A stretch of DNA of 64,000 nt. Source: Cyanoderma ruficeps (taxonomy: Eukaryota; Chordata; Aves; Passeriformes; Timaliidae). Shown one piece after another: positions 34,169 to 46,344 of the stretch (position 1 is the stretch's first letter; each line of letters opens with the position of its first letter). Below the pieces are notes generated by a model. That model was not told where the DNA came from and did no database searches. It saw nothing but the letters and a program-made list of their open reading frames with translations. The stretch covers positions 10,683,903-10,747,902 of the forward strand of contig VZDJ01000056.1 in NCBI GenBank assembly GCA_008694505.1. Direction: 5' to 3'. Both the position numbers and the translations under genes were made by a program.

Positions 34169-36888
34169 AATCAGGAGAAAACTTCTGCCAGCCCATGACC
34201 CTCATCAGGGAGATGAGGCATGATGTGTCCTAAATATGGGACCTTTCTCTCTACCCTCTTGCTGAGAGTTATGCCAAAAGCCAGGCTGGATTCCCAAAGG
34301 ATTGGTGGCTGTGAGGATCCATCACTGGATAAGCAGCTCCTCAGCAGTGGAAAATCAGGTGTATTCCCAAGGCAGCTTGGCTTTCAGAGATGATGGAATA
34401 TTCTTGGAAGAATTCTGCGCACATGGAGACCAAGGACAGGGGTCACTTGATCCATGAAATGACTCCCAGGCATTATCAAGCCAGGATAACCCGTGCTGGG
34501 CAGGGATCTCACCTGGAGAGGATGGAGTGAGGAAAATGCTAAAGCATTCCCAAAGATGGCTCCTCGGCAGGCTCAGGACAGTCCCTGAAAATGGAGATCT
34601 TTCTCCTCCGTGGCTTTGGCTCATTTTCCATCAGGTTCAGCCAGGACACCCCTGGGGTTGTGTTTGCTTCTCGCCAGACACACCAATTCCTGAATTCCGT
34701 GCTCTGTGCCAATGGCACCTTTCATTCTGGGTGTTTCTGTGGAAATTGCCTTGGCTGTGGCCTGCACTTTCCTTCACTCAGTGCATTCCCCATCATGAAT
34801 CCAGTCATTTGACAGCGTTTTTCCGTGGACCTGGTGCCCTGTATCACAGGATTATGTGCTCTGACTCAGGTTTTTTGCTCTTGCTATTTTGATTTCTTTT
34901 CACCTTCAAAACTGCAAGTACTTAACTCTGCTGTACAAAGACCATTGAAGAGCGAGGGCAATTGTTGAAAATGCAAAAGAAGACAACTTAAAATAGCAAC
35001 AGTACTGTGGGGAACTTACCCACCTTTTTTTTTTTTCCCCCTGAGATTTAAAATTCAAAGAGAGACGATGGTATTAACATACACTGAACAACTGAGGAGG
35101 GAGGCTGCATAAGAAGGCTGCTGTAGCACAAATGCATCACATGGAGCACTTTTATTCCTACATTTTGCAGTGATTTTCATGACTGGCAAGGTATTGTTTA
35201 AAATGCAGTTTGATTAAATTCAGTCAGAGGAGAAGCACTATATTAAATCTTTCAGAAAGCACTTTGTATCACACTGAGTTGCATCAGTAACACTTCGCTA
35301 CGACTGCCACAAAAGCCAAGACTAAAATTGTTTAATTTTAGATGGTATATGTTTACGGTCTATAATAAGATATCAAATGTTCTCTCTCCAAACAGTTGTC
35401 TTTATCACAAGAAAAGAAGAAATCCTTTCAGAGAGTATGTGAATCTCTGCGCTTTTCCTTTTTCCACCTCAGATCTTGAAAACACAAGGAGTGCACTTAG
35501 TCGTTAATCAGTGACAGGGACGATTCGACCAACGCAATTAACTGCACTTGTTCTATTAATAATCAAGCACGCCACAAATGCTGCTGCACTCAGGTGTTAA
35601 TCAGGACACCGTGTAGCTCGACGCTACTTCCCTCAAAGCACGGGAGGAAATGCAGATTAATGGGAAATCAATGTGAGATATGGAAGTGTGACACGCACTT
35701 GTCAGTAAAATTCCTCTTCCTGGAGAAGACACGAAGATAATGCAGCTGTACAAAAGGCAACTCAATTTATCAGACACTGTTACAGACCTGACTGGTTAAT
35801 GAACCCAGAAATCCTTTAATATCAGCAACTGGAGAAATAATCGTGGCTGCTGCCTCGTGTTTCGCAGTTATGTGCCGAAATGCATCTGGGTGATGAAGCA
35901 GCACCCAGCTCCTCCAACACCTCACTTTTAATTCCCTGGAAGATTCAGTGCTGGCAGGGCTCAGAGGCAGGTTCAGTGTGTGCTGTGGTGTCCCTGCTGT
36001 CCAGGGCTATCCCAGGATCCATCCTCTCTCTCCCAGATGTGCTGTACCGAGCAAGGCACAGAGAAAATTAAACTCCCATGCACTAATGAGCCCATGCCTG
36101 CTCCTCTGAACAGATTCTCCTGATTTGCCATGAAAGTGGCAGCATTTTAATATCTGCTGAGGAGCCAGGCCTTTGGCTGCTCTGGTGGCAGACTCCTTGG
36201 AAGTGAATTTCCCAACTTTTTTTTTCCTGTTTTCAGTGAAACAACCCATCCCAGCTCTCCCAGAGCTCTGTTAAAGTGGTAAATGTGTAACACCAGAGAG
36301 GAAGCTGAGCCCTGGAGCCCTGTGCTCCTTCACAATGAGCAGTGTCATTCCCTCCATGGAGGGGACAGGAGGGGACAAGGACTTGGTGTCTGCCAGGTTG
36401 ATTTTGGCTTCTCTCAAAAGGAGGAGGGACCTTCAATCATTTAGGATCAGGCATGATTTACTGGGTCATTTCAGGGTTTCACAGAAGCAAGTCTCTAGTA
36501 AAATATATACCTCAGTCCTATCAATCCATTAATTGGAACCCTCCTCTTCACCCTCTCCAAATTAACCCACTAATTTCAGTGTTAATTAAACTATCAGTCA
36601 AAGCAGATAACAACTGTCTTCCACAGAGGTAGTTCACCATCTACCTCCCTATATATTTATTTATCTCACTGCAAGAAACGTGCCGGGACAGCACTGGCCA
36701 TTCTGGCTGCAGCCCCCCGGGGTCATGGGGAGCCCCAGGGACCTGAGTCCTCACCAGGATCAAGGAGCTCAATTTCTGGAGGAGCTCATCCCCCTGTTCC
36801 TGTGTGCTGTCATGTTGATGAGGATGATTCACGTTTGTAGGCTCATGAAGCACAAACGTGTTTGTTCAGTTGGCAGAGGGCAGGGTTA
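34169..36888. other. unassigned, includes AT-rich candidate regulatory block
   Basis: 34.2-34.9 kb is mixed sequence. 34.9-35.87 kb is repeat-free and AT-rich, with clustered homeodomain-like words (TAATTA/ATTAAT) and no transposon. It is one of the better candidates for a conserved non-coding element, but that is inference from composition only. 35.9-36.9 kb shows nothing nameable. Confidence 0.4.
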
Positions 36889-36889
36889 G

Positions 36890-37112
36890 ATAAATTCTGG
36901 TAAGGAATTGTTCCTTGTGAGGGTGGGGAAGCCCTGGCACAGGGTGCCCAGAGCAGCTGTGGCTGCCTCTGGATCCCTGGAAGTTTCCAAGGCCAGGTTG
37001 GAGCACTCTGGGCCAGTGGATGGTGTCCCTGTCCATGGCAGGGGTGGCACTGGACGGGTTTTGAGGTGCCTTCCATCCCACACCCCTGTGTCATTCCGTG
37101 ATCCTACAGAAA
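36890..37112 (+). mobile_element. CR1 LINE 3' end, passerine-type
   Basis: 'ggtaaggaattgttccttgt', 'gagggtggggaagccctggc', 'acagggtgcccagagcagct', 'ggatccctggaagtttccaa', 'gtccatggcaggggtggcac' and the end 'gtcattccgtgatcct' follow CR1 3' UTR order. A gap after 'gccaggttgga' (about 37000) removes the usual 'cattggggcttgg' block. Confidence 0.93.
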
Positions 37113-40100
37113 GCTCTGATCCCAAGGCACTGTGCCATTTAGAGTCAATTACTCTCGGGGTACAGGAAGCCTCACCTCAGGCAGCTTTAGGGCTGTGACC
37201 CAGCGGCAGAGGGGAGCTCCAGCACAGTGTGACATGGGAGAAGCAGCATTATTATACCCTTAAAATTGCAGCAGAGTCCTGGCCACCCCTGGATGACAGA
37301 GATTTGGCACCTGTGGCTCACCCAGCCCATGGCCCTGAAGGAGTTACTCACACGACTGAACAGCTGAGCGAGAAGGTCACAAGGTAGGACCTGAACTTTA
37401 CAAACCCACCTCATTCTGTGCTGCACCTGTGCTGAGCTGAAATGATGAAGTGTCAATTTGTACCACAACATCATCCATTAATTCCTGCCTCTGATGGACT
37501 TTGTTCCATTCACTATATTTTCTCCATTTTTCTCTAACACTTTTACCATCTTGGAACTATCTATCCAGAGAGAAAAAGATGGCTTTGGCCTTTTAGATCA
37601 AATTTAACTAACTTTTATTTTGGTAATCTATTTTAGATGTTTGCATTAAAATAAAAAACAACGAAACCAACAAAACACATTTGCTCCTTTATAGCCTATT
37701 ATAGTCTAATGATTTCAGGGAAATATCAAATTAAAAAGCTGACAAAAACATATATAGAACCTGGCAATCCCCTCTGGAGTTTTAAAGCTTATGATCGCAC
37801 GGAGCTTGCCAGAGAAGTTTTTATCTCCCCCAAATCACTGAGCCATTACAAAGCATCCTGTGATTATGTAATTAGGTGATACATCATCTGTATTAAAAAT
37901 GCTCCTGAAAATTTGTGTTACCTGTGAGCTGCATATGAACAGGGGCCTGTTTTCAGCTGTGGCATTGAGGCCGCTTTAGTGAGCGGTGTAATTTCTTCTA
38001 CTCATGTATACATATTTATTTCTCTCTTTATTCTCTCACTTTCGCTGTCCATGGTCATAAACACAGAGGGGGAAAAAAAATATGATCTATGTAATAAAAT
38101 GTAAATTTGCTCTGAGGCCAAACAATGGAGAAATGTTTCACAGTCCTTGGATCTTGAATCAAATAAAATGAAAGGATAGAAGGAAATTGATATTGGGTTT
38201 CTCGGTTTGCAGCACATTTCATTCGCCCCTGGGAAATCTGCAGGGAAGCAAACCAGGACTTTGGTGAACTGTGGCAGGTGGGTGGCCCAGACATAGATAC
38301 CAGAGGCCCTAAAAGCAGCTCACAACATCCAGTTACCCCCAGAACTGAAGGGAAAAGGGATGATTGAGGGATGTGGGGATCCTTTCATCCCTGCTAACCA
38401 TCCACCCTGTCAGGCCCTTTGGGTGTGATGGCTGAAGAATCCCACGTGTGGGACAGTGGGGTCTCCTCCATGGTCACTCCTTCCCTGCCCCACCGTCCCC
38501 CCTGACCCAATAAACCATTTCCTACCTGCTGTTTGAACCGAATCAGCCCAGATGGGCCAAAATCCATTTTGGAGAGCACATGGAAGTATTTTGGCCAGCA
38601 CACGAAGAGACAATGCCCTGTGGCCAAAAACCCTTCCATCCATGTGGGAGTTTAGCCTCCATCCCGGAGGAGCTTTGCCAAACGAGCAGAGTTTTCAGGC
38701 AAAAAAGCAGCAAGACAGACGTAGCTATAAATGTTGTTTTGTTTCCTTGGAGGCAACCTTTGGACTACATTGATTTTCCTCTTATTTAATACTCAGGCAG
38801 CTTCCTACTTTTCTGCACAGCAGTATTCCCTGGTTATTCCAGTGCCCCTTCCCCACAGAGGCACAAAACTGGAGACGTGGCACACACACACACACACCTG
38901 CACTTCAGGCCTAACAGCAAGCTCACTAATTCTGCCCATTTTGCTTCCTTCCATTTTCTACTTGCTCCATAGGAAAGTGGCAAGATTGCTGGGTTTATAA
39001 TATACTGTCATCCAAAATCAGAGGAAAAAAAAAATCATGTAAAGGAAAAAAAAAATCACGCTGCTGGGCAATCTTGCCCTGAAATAAGGGTGGGGAGAAG
39101 GGAAAGAGACAATTAAAAGTAAGTGTCCTCCTTTTATCTGATCCCTGCTGTTCTTTTTAGAGCCAAGCAGCCAGCAATGTTACCTCTGATGCTTTTAAAG
39201 AAGCCAGGAAAAGTCATGTTGGCTCTTAAGGAAATCCAGTTTTTCCTTTGAGTCCTTTTTTCCCCTCCTCAAAACAAGGCAGTGAAGGGGGCAGAAGTTC
39301 CTGGTGGGGTCGGGGGAAGGTGATCCCACAGCAAGGGCCTTCAATTCTGTGGCATCAGGATTTGTCTCCTAAACATCAGGGATTTTTTTCTCTTAGAGGG
39401 TGCCCTCGTGCAGCTGTATCCATAGAAAATGAGGGTCTTTTTTTGCCCCAAAATAGCTTTGGGTTCACACTCAGAGCAGAATATTCTGAGCTTGGACCAG
39501 CCTGAGAGTTTCTGCTGACCCCTGAGAGCCACAGCTCAAACTGAGGGTGTTTGTCACGCCTGGCATCAAGGAAAGAGTGGTCTGTGTCTTCTTGAAGCCT
39601 CCATTTGACCCAGGTGTCAAATCAACCCCTTGCACTATTGAATGGTGAATAATAAAGGAAACCTCACAGTGGAGAGGAAAAAACCATACACAAGCTGAAG
39701 CTGGCTTGTATGAAATATTCATTGAAGAACAACGAGTGGCAAGTGGATTAATAAACCAAGCCAAAAAGAATTTTAAAAAAAAATGAATTTGTTTTAGTTT
39801 GGGACAGTTTTCAGGCAATTAAAAGGGAAAAATTTTATAAAGCAGATCGGTTGTCTAAGGCACTCCAGCCAAAGCAGGGAGGTCCCGTAGTAATGTTTTT
39901 ATATTCCTTTTCAAGAAACTTCACAACACTTGTGTGCTCTTACTACTGCAGCTCACCACAGAGTAAGACCTTACAAAGAGTAAGATCTCACTGTTACTGA
40001 GCAATGATTCCTCACAGCTGGTGGAAAACAGCTCCTGGCTGTGTATGGTGTGGCTTACACCCTTCTGCCATGAAAATCTATTTAGTGCAATAACTTTAAT

Positions 40101-40803
40101 TAATAGAAAAACATCACCAGCTTGGATAACTCAGCTTCACCTTTTTGCCCCTGTGAGCAGGAGTTGGGAACACAAAGCCACAGCCTTTCTCTTGGGAGTT
40201 GCAGATGATTTTTTTTTTTCTTTTTGTCTCTTGACACCTTCACAAATGACTCAAAGAAAGTTTGTGGCTCACTTTGCATCTGGCAATTTCCTGCCTGGCA
40301 CATGTGGGAGGTAAAACCATGTGAACATCACATCATCACAGGGAGAGAGAAGGTGAATCTGGCTCTATAAAGGTGCTATTCCACACCTCCACAGTCATCT
40401 GGTGTGCATCTTATTTAATTTTCAGTTATTTTTGCCCACCCACCCAGAGCCAGGACCCCTAACTTCTGCAAGTATATTGATGGGAAACAGAAGACCTCTA
40501 TTTCACATCCAAAGCGAGCTTCCCGTGGGAAATAAAGATCTCGTCTGCTTTTCTTTCAGCTGCATCAGCTGATCTAATAAAAAGTAGTGTCTTTGCTGAA
40601 CCTGCTGTGCTTCTGTCCTCAGAGCATTCCAGCTGCTGATAGCACAGTGATTGCCCCAATAAAACATGACACTGATGATTAAGCAGCCAACTTAACCCAG
40701 GCTGCAGCTGGAGGCAGCTGCACACTGTGCAGGGCCTCGTGTGGGCCTACAAATCAGTGGGGTCAGGGCTGTGTGTGTCCCAGGCACGTCCCCTGACCAT
40801 TCC
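37113..40803. other. unassigned intergenic sequence
   Basis: 37.5-38.05 kb is AT-rich and repeat-free (candidate regulatory, unproven). A (CA)8 microsatellite lies at 38881-38897 and two runs of 10-11 A at about 39015-39053. Several chance frames around 100 codons show no domain. Confidence 0.45.
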
Positions 40804-40805
40804 TG

Positions 40806-41238
40806 ACCACAGGATCACACAATCGCTGAGGCTGGAAAAGACCTGCAGGGTCAAGAACAAGCTGTGTCCCATCCCCATCCTTGTCCCCAGCCCAGAGCCC
40901 TGAGTGCCATCTCCAGGAATTCCTTGGACACCTCCAGGGATGGGGATCCAAACCCCCCATGGCACTTCCAAGGCCTGAGCACCCTTTCCATGGGGAAATT
41001 CCTGCTGCTGTCCAACCTGAGCCTCCCCTGGCCCAGCCTGAGGCCGTTCCCTCTCCTCCTGCCCCTGTTCCCTGGGAGCAGATCCCAAATCCCCCTGGCT
41101 GTCCCCTCCTGTCAGGGACTTGTGCAGAGCCAGAAATTCACCCTGAGCCTCCTCTTCTCCAAGCTGAGTGCCTTCCCCAGCTCCCTCAGCCTCTCCTCAC
41201 TGCTCATCCCCAGCTCCAGGCATGGCTGTCCGTGAGGG
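40806..41238 (-). mobile_element. CR1 LINE, longer 3' segment including end of ORF2
   Basis: It starts at the inverted terminus 'ggatcacacaatcgctgagg' and 'ctggaaaagacctgcagggt', then 'ccctgagtgccatctccagg', 'aattccttggacacctccag' and 'ggatggggatcc'. It runs on to 'cctcctcttctccaagctga' and 'agctccctcagcctctcctc', which on the minus strand is the GAGGAGAGGCTGAGGGAGCT block at the end of CR1 ORF2. At about 430 bases it is among the longest young CR1 copies in the window. The 123-130 codon plus-strand open frames over it are antisense artefacts. Confidence 0.93.
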
Positions 41239-41548
41239 ATGACCCCTCTGGGCAGTGCTGGACAGGACAATGACCACCAGGAGCTGGTGACAGCCACTCC
41301 AGCCACACAGGAGCTTCCAGCCCACGGGCCCAAACCAGAGAAGGCACAAACCCAAACCTCTTGGGCTTGTGCAGGGCAAATATCAGGCTCTCCCCTTCAT
41401 GTTTTACCCTGAGGGCCACAGCAGGACCCAGCCCAGCGAGAGGCTCTGGGATTCCAGTCTAAACCAGTATACCACCAGTTCCTGATGGTTTGTGCACACA
41501 GGCTGAGGGCAAGGCCCAGTCTTCCATTTATTAACTGACCTCATATCT
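41239..41548. other. unassigned sequence between CR1 and LTR
   Basis: No gene. It may be further diverged transposon sequence that I cannot name. Confidence 0.4.
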
Positions 41549-42046
41549 TGATGCCTTGAGGGGGTACCTAGAACAGAGGCTAGGCAGTGTTAAGGGAATA
41601 AAGTGGATATTATTAAAAGGCCACACTTTGGGGTTATTTATTAAAAGGATACCCATTTATTAAAAGGATATCCATTTATTAAAAGGATACCACCTTGGGC
41701 AGTACAAGGCTACATCGACACCCAGCTGAGGCTACACCCAAGGAGGACAGTGGATCACAAGTTTTCAGACTTTTAAGAGTTTTCACACTTCTATAAGTTT
41801 TAGTCTATCTACATAGTCCAATTACAGCTTCAGGCAATGCAGTCCCATCCTCCCAGATTGCTCCCCTCAATTCCCTGTTGTTTGCACTTTTTGGGCCTGA
41901 AGCTGCAATGATGTTCTGGTGCTGGAAAAGGATTGTTTTGTTCTACTAAGCTGTGAGGTGAACTTGCTAACACTTTACATGAAGTTCAGAGTTATTTAGC
42001 AATGCAGTACAGAATCTGGAAAACAGGAAAGCTAAAACTTGAGGCA
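41549..42046 (-). mobile_element. solo LTR of an endogenous retrovirus, family A copy 2
   Basis: Minus polarity, with the same landmark order as 14566-15000. It carries inverted poly(A)-signal words 'tttattaaaagg', here expanded threefold (41639-41697), then 'gctacaccca', 'ttttcacacttctataagtt' (inverted TATA-like region), 'ccaattacagcttcagg', 'gggcctgaagctgcaatgat' and 'gaacttgctaacacttt'. This copy is fuller than copy 1 and matches a songbird ERV LTR pattern I recall. No gag/pol/env sequence adjoins it. Confidence 0.8.
41639..41697. repeat. 19-bp tandem repeat, three units, inside LTR
   Basis: Units of 'ttaaaaggatacccattta' type repeat three times with one or two substitutions. Each carries an inverted TTTATT, so the minus strand has several AATAAA signals in series. 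Confidence 0.9.
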
Positions 42047-42114
42047 CGACTCTCACCATGGCAAGCCCAGGACACCTGAGTCAGGGCTGCAGCTGCTACC
42101 TCAGCATTTCACTC

Positions 42115-42254
42115 TCGTGTTCTGGGTGCCTCTGAGGAGCTGCCCAGCCCGAGGTGACCCCCCAGACCCCAGGAGTGCACAAAATCGTGTTCTGAGTGCC
42201 TCTGAGGAGCTGCCCAGCCCGAGGTGACCCCCCAGACCCCAGGAGTGCACAAAA
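42115..42254. repeat. 70-bp tandem duplication, near-perfect
   Basis: Units 42115-42184 and 42185-42254 both run from 'tcgtgttctg' to 'gtgcacaaaa' and differ at a single base (g at 42125, a at 42195). Such identity points to a recent duplication or to gene conversion. It lies about 70 bases to the right of the LTR. Confidence 0.97.
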
Positions 42255-43062
42255 CCCCACAGCCACACCAGCAGCACGAGGCCACGGCAGGGTTCCATTG
42301 AGCGCTGGCGTTTATGAGCCGCAGAGAAGTGGAGGGAGAGAAAAAGCACTCACTGAGTGCAGGATGATGAGTCTCCTGCTCTTGAGGAAAATTGTTTTAC
42401 TCCAGACTTTATGTTTCAGCAGAGCTCTTTCTGTTCTGATTTTAAAGTTATAGAATAATGTCTCTGATTTAGGCAGAAAATAAGCCATTAGTTTAGCCAG
42501 CTTTAACAAACGTCTCTAATGGAAGCATTTTCAAATATACTCTCATTTCCCACGTATTTCCACTTATAAGGGCTATAAAAGTTAGTTTGTGTATGGCGTT
42601 GCTGAAGCACATTTAGACAAAAAAACATAAAGATGGATTTTATTTTCAGCATAAAGGATTTAGCTATGGTTCAGTTGTCAAAATTGCTCGACTGAAACTA
42701 ATTTAAAAGGGGAAACTGTATTTTTGATTAATCAGAAATTTCCACAAAGAACATCTGCTTTCTGTAGGAAATGTTGACATGGCAAAGGAACAAATTCCAG
42801 GAGCACAGCCCAGCCCAAACATAAACATGTTTCAAGCTTCTGAATTTCAGAATCTTCCAGCTTCACGTCTTTTAGTCGGAATGAAATTCTCAAACAATTC
42901 TGCCCCTGTTCAAGTTCATTAAAGGGAATTAGGAATTACCTGAGCAGTGTTGAGCGTCCTGAAAGAAACCTGTGGAGTTCCTCTCTCGCTGGTGCAGAGG
43001 AGGGCAGGATCCTCTTGGTCTCTCCCCAGCTCCCTCTGTGTCACCTGTGGTGGGTAGGTAAA
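42255..43062. other. unassigned intergenic sequence
   Basis: No gene or named repeat before the hexamer array. Confidence 0.5.
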
Positions 43063-43145
43063 AAGGAAGGAGAAGGAGAAGGAGAAGGAGAAGGAGAAGG
43101 AGAAGGAGAAGGAGAAGGAGAAGGAGAAGGAGAAGGAGAAGGAGG
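43063..43145. repeat. (GGAGAA)n hexamer array
   Basis: About 12-13 copies of the hexamer ggagaa on the + strand. It is the reverse complement of the TTCTCC hexamer that forms the tract at 2.4-2.6 kb. Open frames of Ser/Phe, Leu or Ser/Pro repeats on the minus strand are artefacts. Confidence 0.97.
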
Positions 43146-44268
43146 CTGCTCCAATCTGCACTTTTCCAGACACACATAAAAGAATGTGGAGCTGCTTGTA
43201 GGAGCTGGATCAATAACCTGATTTATTGTTCCTTGGATCTGAGGAGTCCCCACAGAACTGGTGAAATATAAACCTCACCCTGAGGAAAAAATCAGGTGTT
43301 CTGCTTTTGTGTCTGTGACTTTGTTTGCAGTTAAAAAAAGAAAATATCGTTAATAAGGATTTTTTTTTTGCCTACTTTGTCTGATACAAACTGTCCATAA
43401 AAGATGGTAGGAGTAACACCACAGTCTTTGCTAAGTCACGTGTCAGAGATTCACCATCTGAGCACTCCTTCTGCTTCTATTCTCATTTATTTTGTTCTGA
43501 GCTTCCAGTGAACCATGTGGGCTGAGACATTATGGCTTTTCAATAGCTCACTAAATATATTTAGAATGCTTAATTGAAGCTTAACCTTTACTTTGTTCAA
43601 TAAATGTATTCTCCATCCAACAGCATCAAACAAGAAAATAACTTTGTTGAGGTTTCACATTTTGTCAGCATTGTTTCCCTCTAAAGATAGAGAAAATGAA
43701 GCCTTTACAATAAATTGATGGAACAGGGAATCAACAGAGGAAAAAATAATTTTGATGATTTCTTCTTTGCACTGCAATTATATCCAGTACACTTGACAAT
43801 GAAATAAACAAATAGTACAAATGAAGCCATTAATTTCCTTTCTATCCACACAATTTTAATTAGAATCATTTAATTAGTCTTGGCTACAGTTTCTCAAGAA
43901 GATTGCACAGCACACACTTAAGCTACTCTCCTGCACAAAGATATATTTATCATTGTTTATTAAATACAACAAATAGCTACAACAGTTCTAGGTAGGCCAT
44001 GATAAATGCTGTTGTCAGAAACAATCCTTTATCACCAAATTTATTTGGAAGCAAAGTTCTCTCTATGTTCATTAGTTATTAAGCTTTTGCTATTTTAATT
44101 GTTACAATAAATATGATGACATATTTAATATATTAACTAACTTTTTATGACGTGTCATTTTTTTGTAGCTGGCAATAAATGTCCCTGAGCCTTGAAATAA
44201 TTTTTCCTTGTTTGGTTCGCCAGGGCTTTTGTTCCAGAAAAAAACAACTTGAACATGAAATCACAGAA
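43146..44268. other. unassigned, AT-rich block
   Basis: 43.35-44.2 kb is strongly AT-rich, without recognisable transposons or long simple repeats. It is a candidate place for a conserved non-coding element. Conservation cannot be assessed here. Confidence 0.4.
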
Positions 44269-44269
44269 A

Positions 44270-44600
44270 ATTGTTCTGAAAGGACTTTGGGTTCATCTTC
44301 AGAGGTCACCTGATTTATCCCTTCTCCCTCCTCCCCACTGTTGGTGGCGTTTGGTGTAGAACTGGTTCCAAGATCCTCCAGCTCTCAAGGTTTCAAAGGC
44401 TCCATAGATTCCTCCAGTGGTTCACTCATCTCACACTGAGAAAAACTTCCCTTGTCTTACCCAAATATTCCTTCCAGATAAAGTTAATGATTCCGTGTGA
44501 CAGATCTGGAGAAGACATCCATCCTTCCCCAGCACGGACCCTGTTTCCATGTCTCCTTGTGGTCCTCTCCAAACTCCGCTGAGTGTTTCATTTTTCAGCT
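44270..44600 (-). mobile_element. possible diverged CR1 LINE fragment
   Basis: 'ggactttgggttcatcttca', then 'gaggtcacctgatttatccc', later 'cactgagaaaaacttccc' and 'ttgtggtcctctccaaactc', resembles an older inverted CR1 3' UTR (annealed as GGGACCTCAGGAGATCATCTAG..., CTCACAGTGAAGAA..., end of ORF2). The match is loose and scattered. Confidence 0.4.
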
Positions 44601-44733
44601 CTTCCTCTCAAGGTGAGATGTGTCAGGTTTTGCAGCTCCTTCAAAATGCAATAATTCTCACGTGGAAATCTCGTTAGGACAGGAAATCATAACTCTGGCG
44701 GGAATAATAAACCACAAAATTATTTCAATATAT

Positions 44734-44802
44734 CGGCAGTGTTGGGTTAATGCTTGATCATCTCAGAGCGCTTCTCCAACTTTAATGATTCTGTGATTTT
44801 AT
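44734..44802 (+). mobile_element. CR1 LINE 3' terminal fragment
   Basis: 'ggcagtgttgggttaatgct', 'tgatcatctcagagcgcttc' and 'tccaactttaatgattctgt' follow the CR1 tail (TTGATGATCTTAGAGGTCTTTTCCAACCTTAATGATTCT). About 68 bases remain. Confidence 0.82.
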
Positions 44803-45286
44803 AACTGAGCCATTGGCGCAAGTGAGAAAATGTGGAAAGAATCAATTTGGGGTTTTTTTCTGTTGTCAGTTACAAGTAGAATTGGAAGAACAGTCACAAC
44901 AAAGAGGTTGTCAGCTGAAATCTTGTCTTTCATTCCTCGCATGAACTGCCCAGAAACCTGACGGTTTTCTCGGCCGGGTTTTCTACTTCATGTTATTGAC
45001 TGAAAACTTTTAGTTAATATCTCCTGGCTTCTACCTCACTTCCAGGCACTGTTCCCAAGTCCTCATTAGTCAGGTTTCCAACGCCCTCACTGGATATCTG
45101 AGCCAAAGGAAGCCAGATCCTACAAACAAGCTGGTGAAGGTGTGAGTGTCACCATAACCCACGGAGAGCCACCCAGCCCTGAGAAGATGAGAACAGAGTT
45201 GCACTCAGGGTTTGGAGTTTTAAAAAAAAATATTTAACTGATGAATTACATCCAAAAATTTGGGTTCTTAAAGCAATACTTTAATA

Positions 45287-45497
45287 CAATCATGGAGTGG
45301 CTTGGGTTGGAAGAGACCTTAAAGCCCATCCAGTGCCACCCCTGCCATGGCAGGGACACCTCCCACTGTCCCAGGCTGCTCCAAGCCCCAGTGTCCAACC
45401 TGGCCTTGGACATTTCCAGGGATCCAGGGGCAGCCACAGCTGCTCTGGGCACCCTGTGCCAGGGCCTCCTAGGGAGGAATTTCTTCCCAATATGTAA
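45287..45497 (-). mobile_element. CR1 LINE 3' end, passerine-type
   Basis: 'caatcatggagtggcttggg', 'ttggaagagaccttaaagcc', 'ggcagggacacctcccactg', 'tcccaggctgctccaagccc' and 'ggggcagccacagctgctct' are well preserved. The element stops at 'gggaggaatttcttcccaat', a common 5'-truncation length for CR1. Confidence 0.94.
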
Positions 45498-46338
45498 AGA
45501 AATAAAGAATTCTTCTTTTTGAACACATCCTTCGATATTTTCTTCCCCTGCCCTATAGGTTTAATGCCATTATTGTGGGATAATCCTGATGGTGTGCAGT
45601 GCACGATGATCATATCAGATGGCCCAAACTTTTTTTTTGAGTGAATCAACACTTGATGATCATAGGTCCCAGAAAAATTTGCACAGGGATGTGGGAAGAG
45701 AAAAAATTCAGATTGCCTAGTGAAAAATTGAAGTGAGAAGTTGCATTTTTGAAGAAGTTGCTAAGCTGATTTGTTAACCAGGGGCAAAACATGCCTTCTG
45801 TGGAAGGTATAAAATGAAATCAGATATTAAATGTAAAAAAAAAACCCCACCCCAGTATATAAACATGAATAAGTGGAAGGACTTTGTAACTACAATAAGC
45901 TGAAAAGAAAGCTTAATTCTCAGGAAAAGTCCACTCATAACTGCTGAGGAAAATCAAACACAATTATAAGGGGGTTTTGTACAAAAGAAATCCCAGCAGT
46001 GTTCTGGGTTTATCTCTTCACAATAGTGGTGATAAGGCTGTTAATAACAATGCAGGGAAAGGAGAACTGCTCCATAAATATTCACATCTCCTACTTTCCA
46101 AAGAAATACCAGGATGGAGTATTGAGGAGTCAGCTATTAACTACTGAGGATGTTAACATATAAATACAACTGTTTTAGAACTGACGGCCCTGATGCCATC
46201 TACAGAGGGTGATCCCTGTGGCCAGGTGAGGTTATCCTCATGTTTTAGTACATGATTGATCCCACAGAAATTCCAACAGATTGTTGGAGCATTAATGCTG
46301 TGGCAGAGCTCCAGTTACACAGCCAGAACAACCTTGGC
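45498..46338. other. unassigned intergenic sequence
   Basis: AT-rich. Its right part, from about 46150, may be further 5' sequence of the old CR1 that follows, but I cannot read motifs in it. Confidence 0.4.
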
Positions 46339-46344
46339 ACCTCT

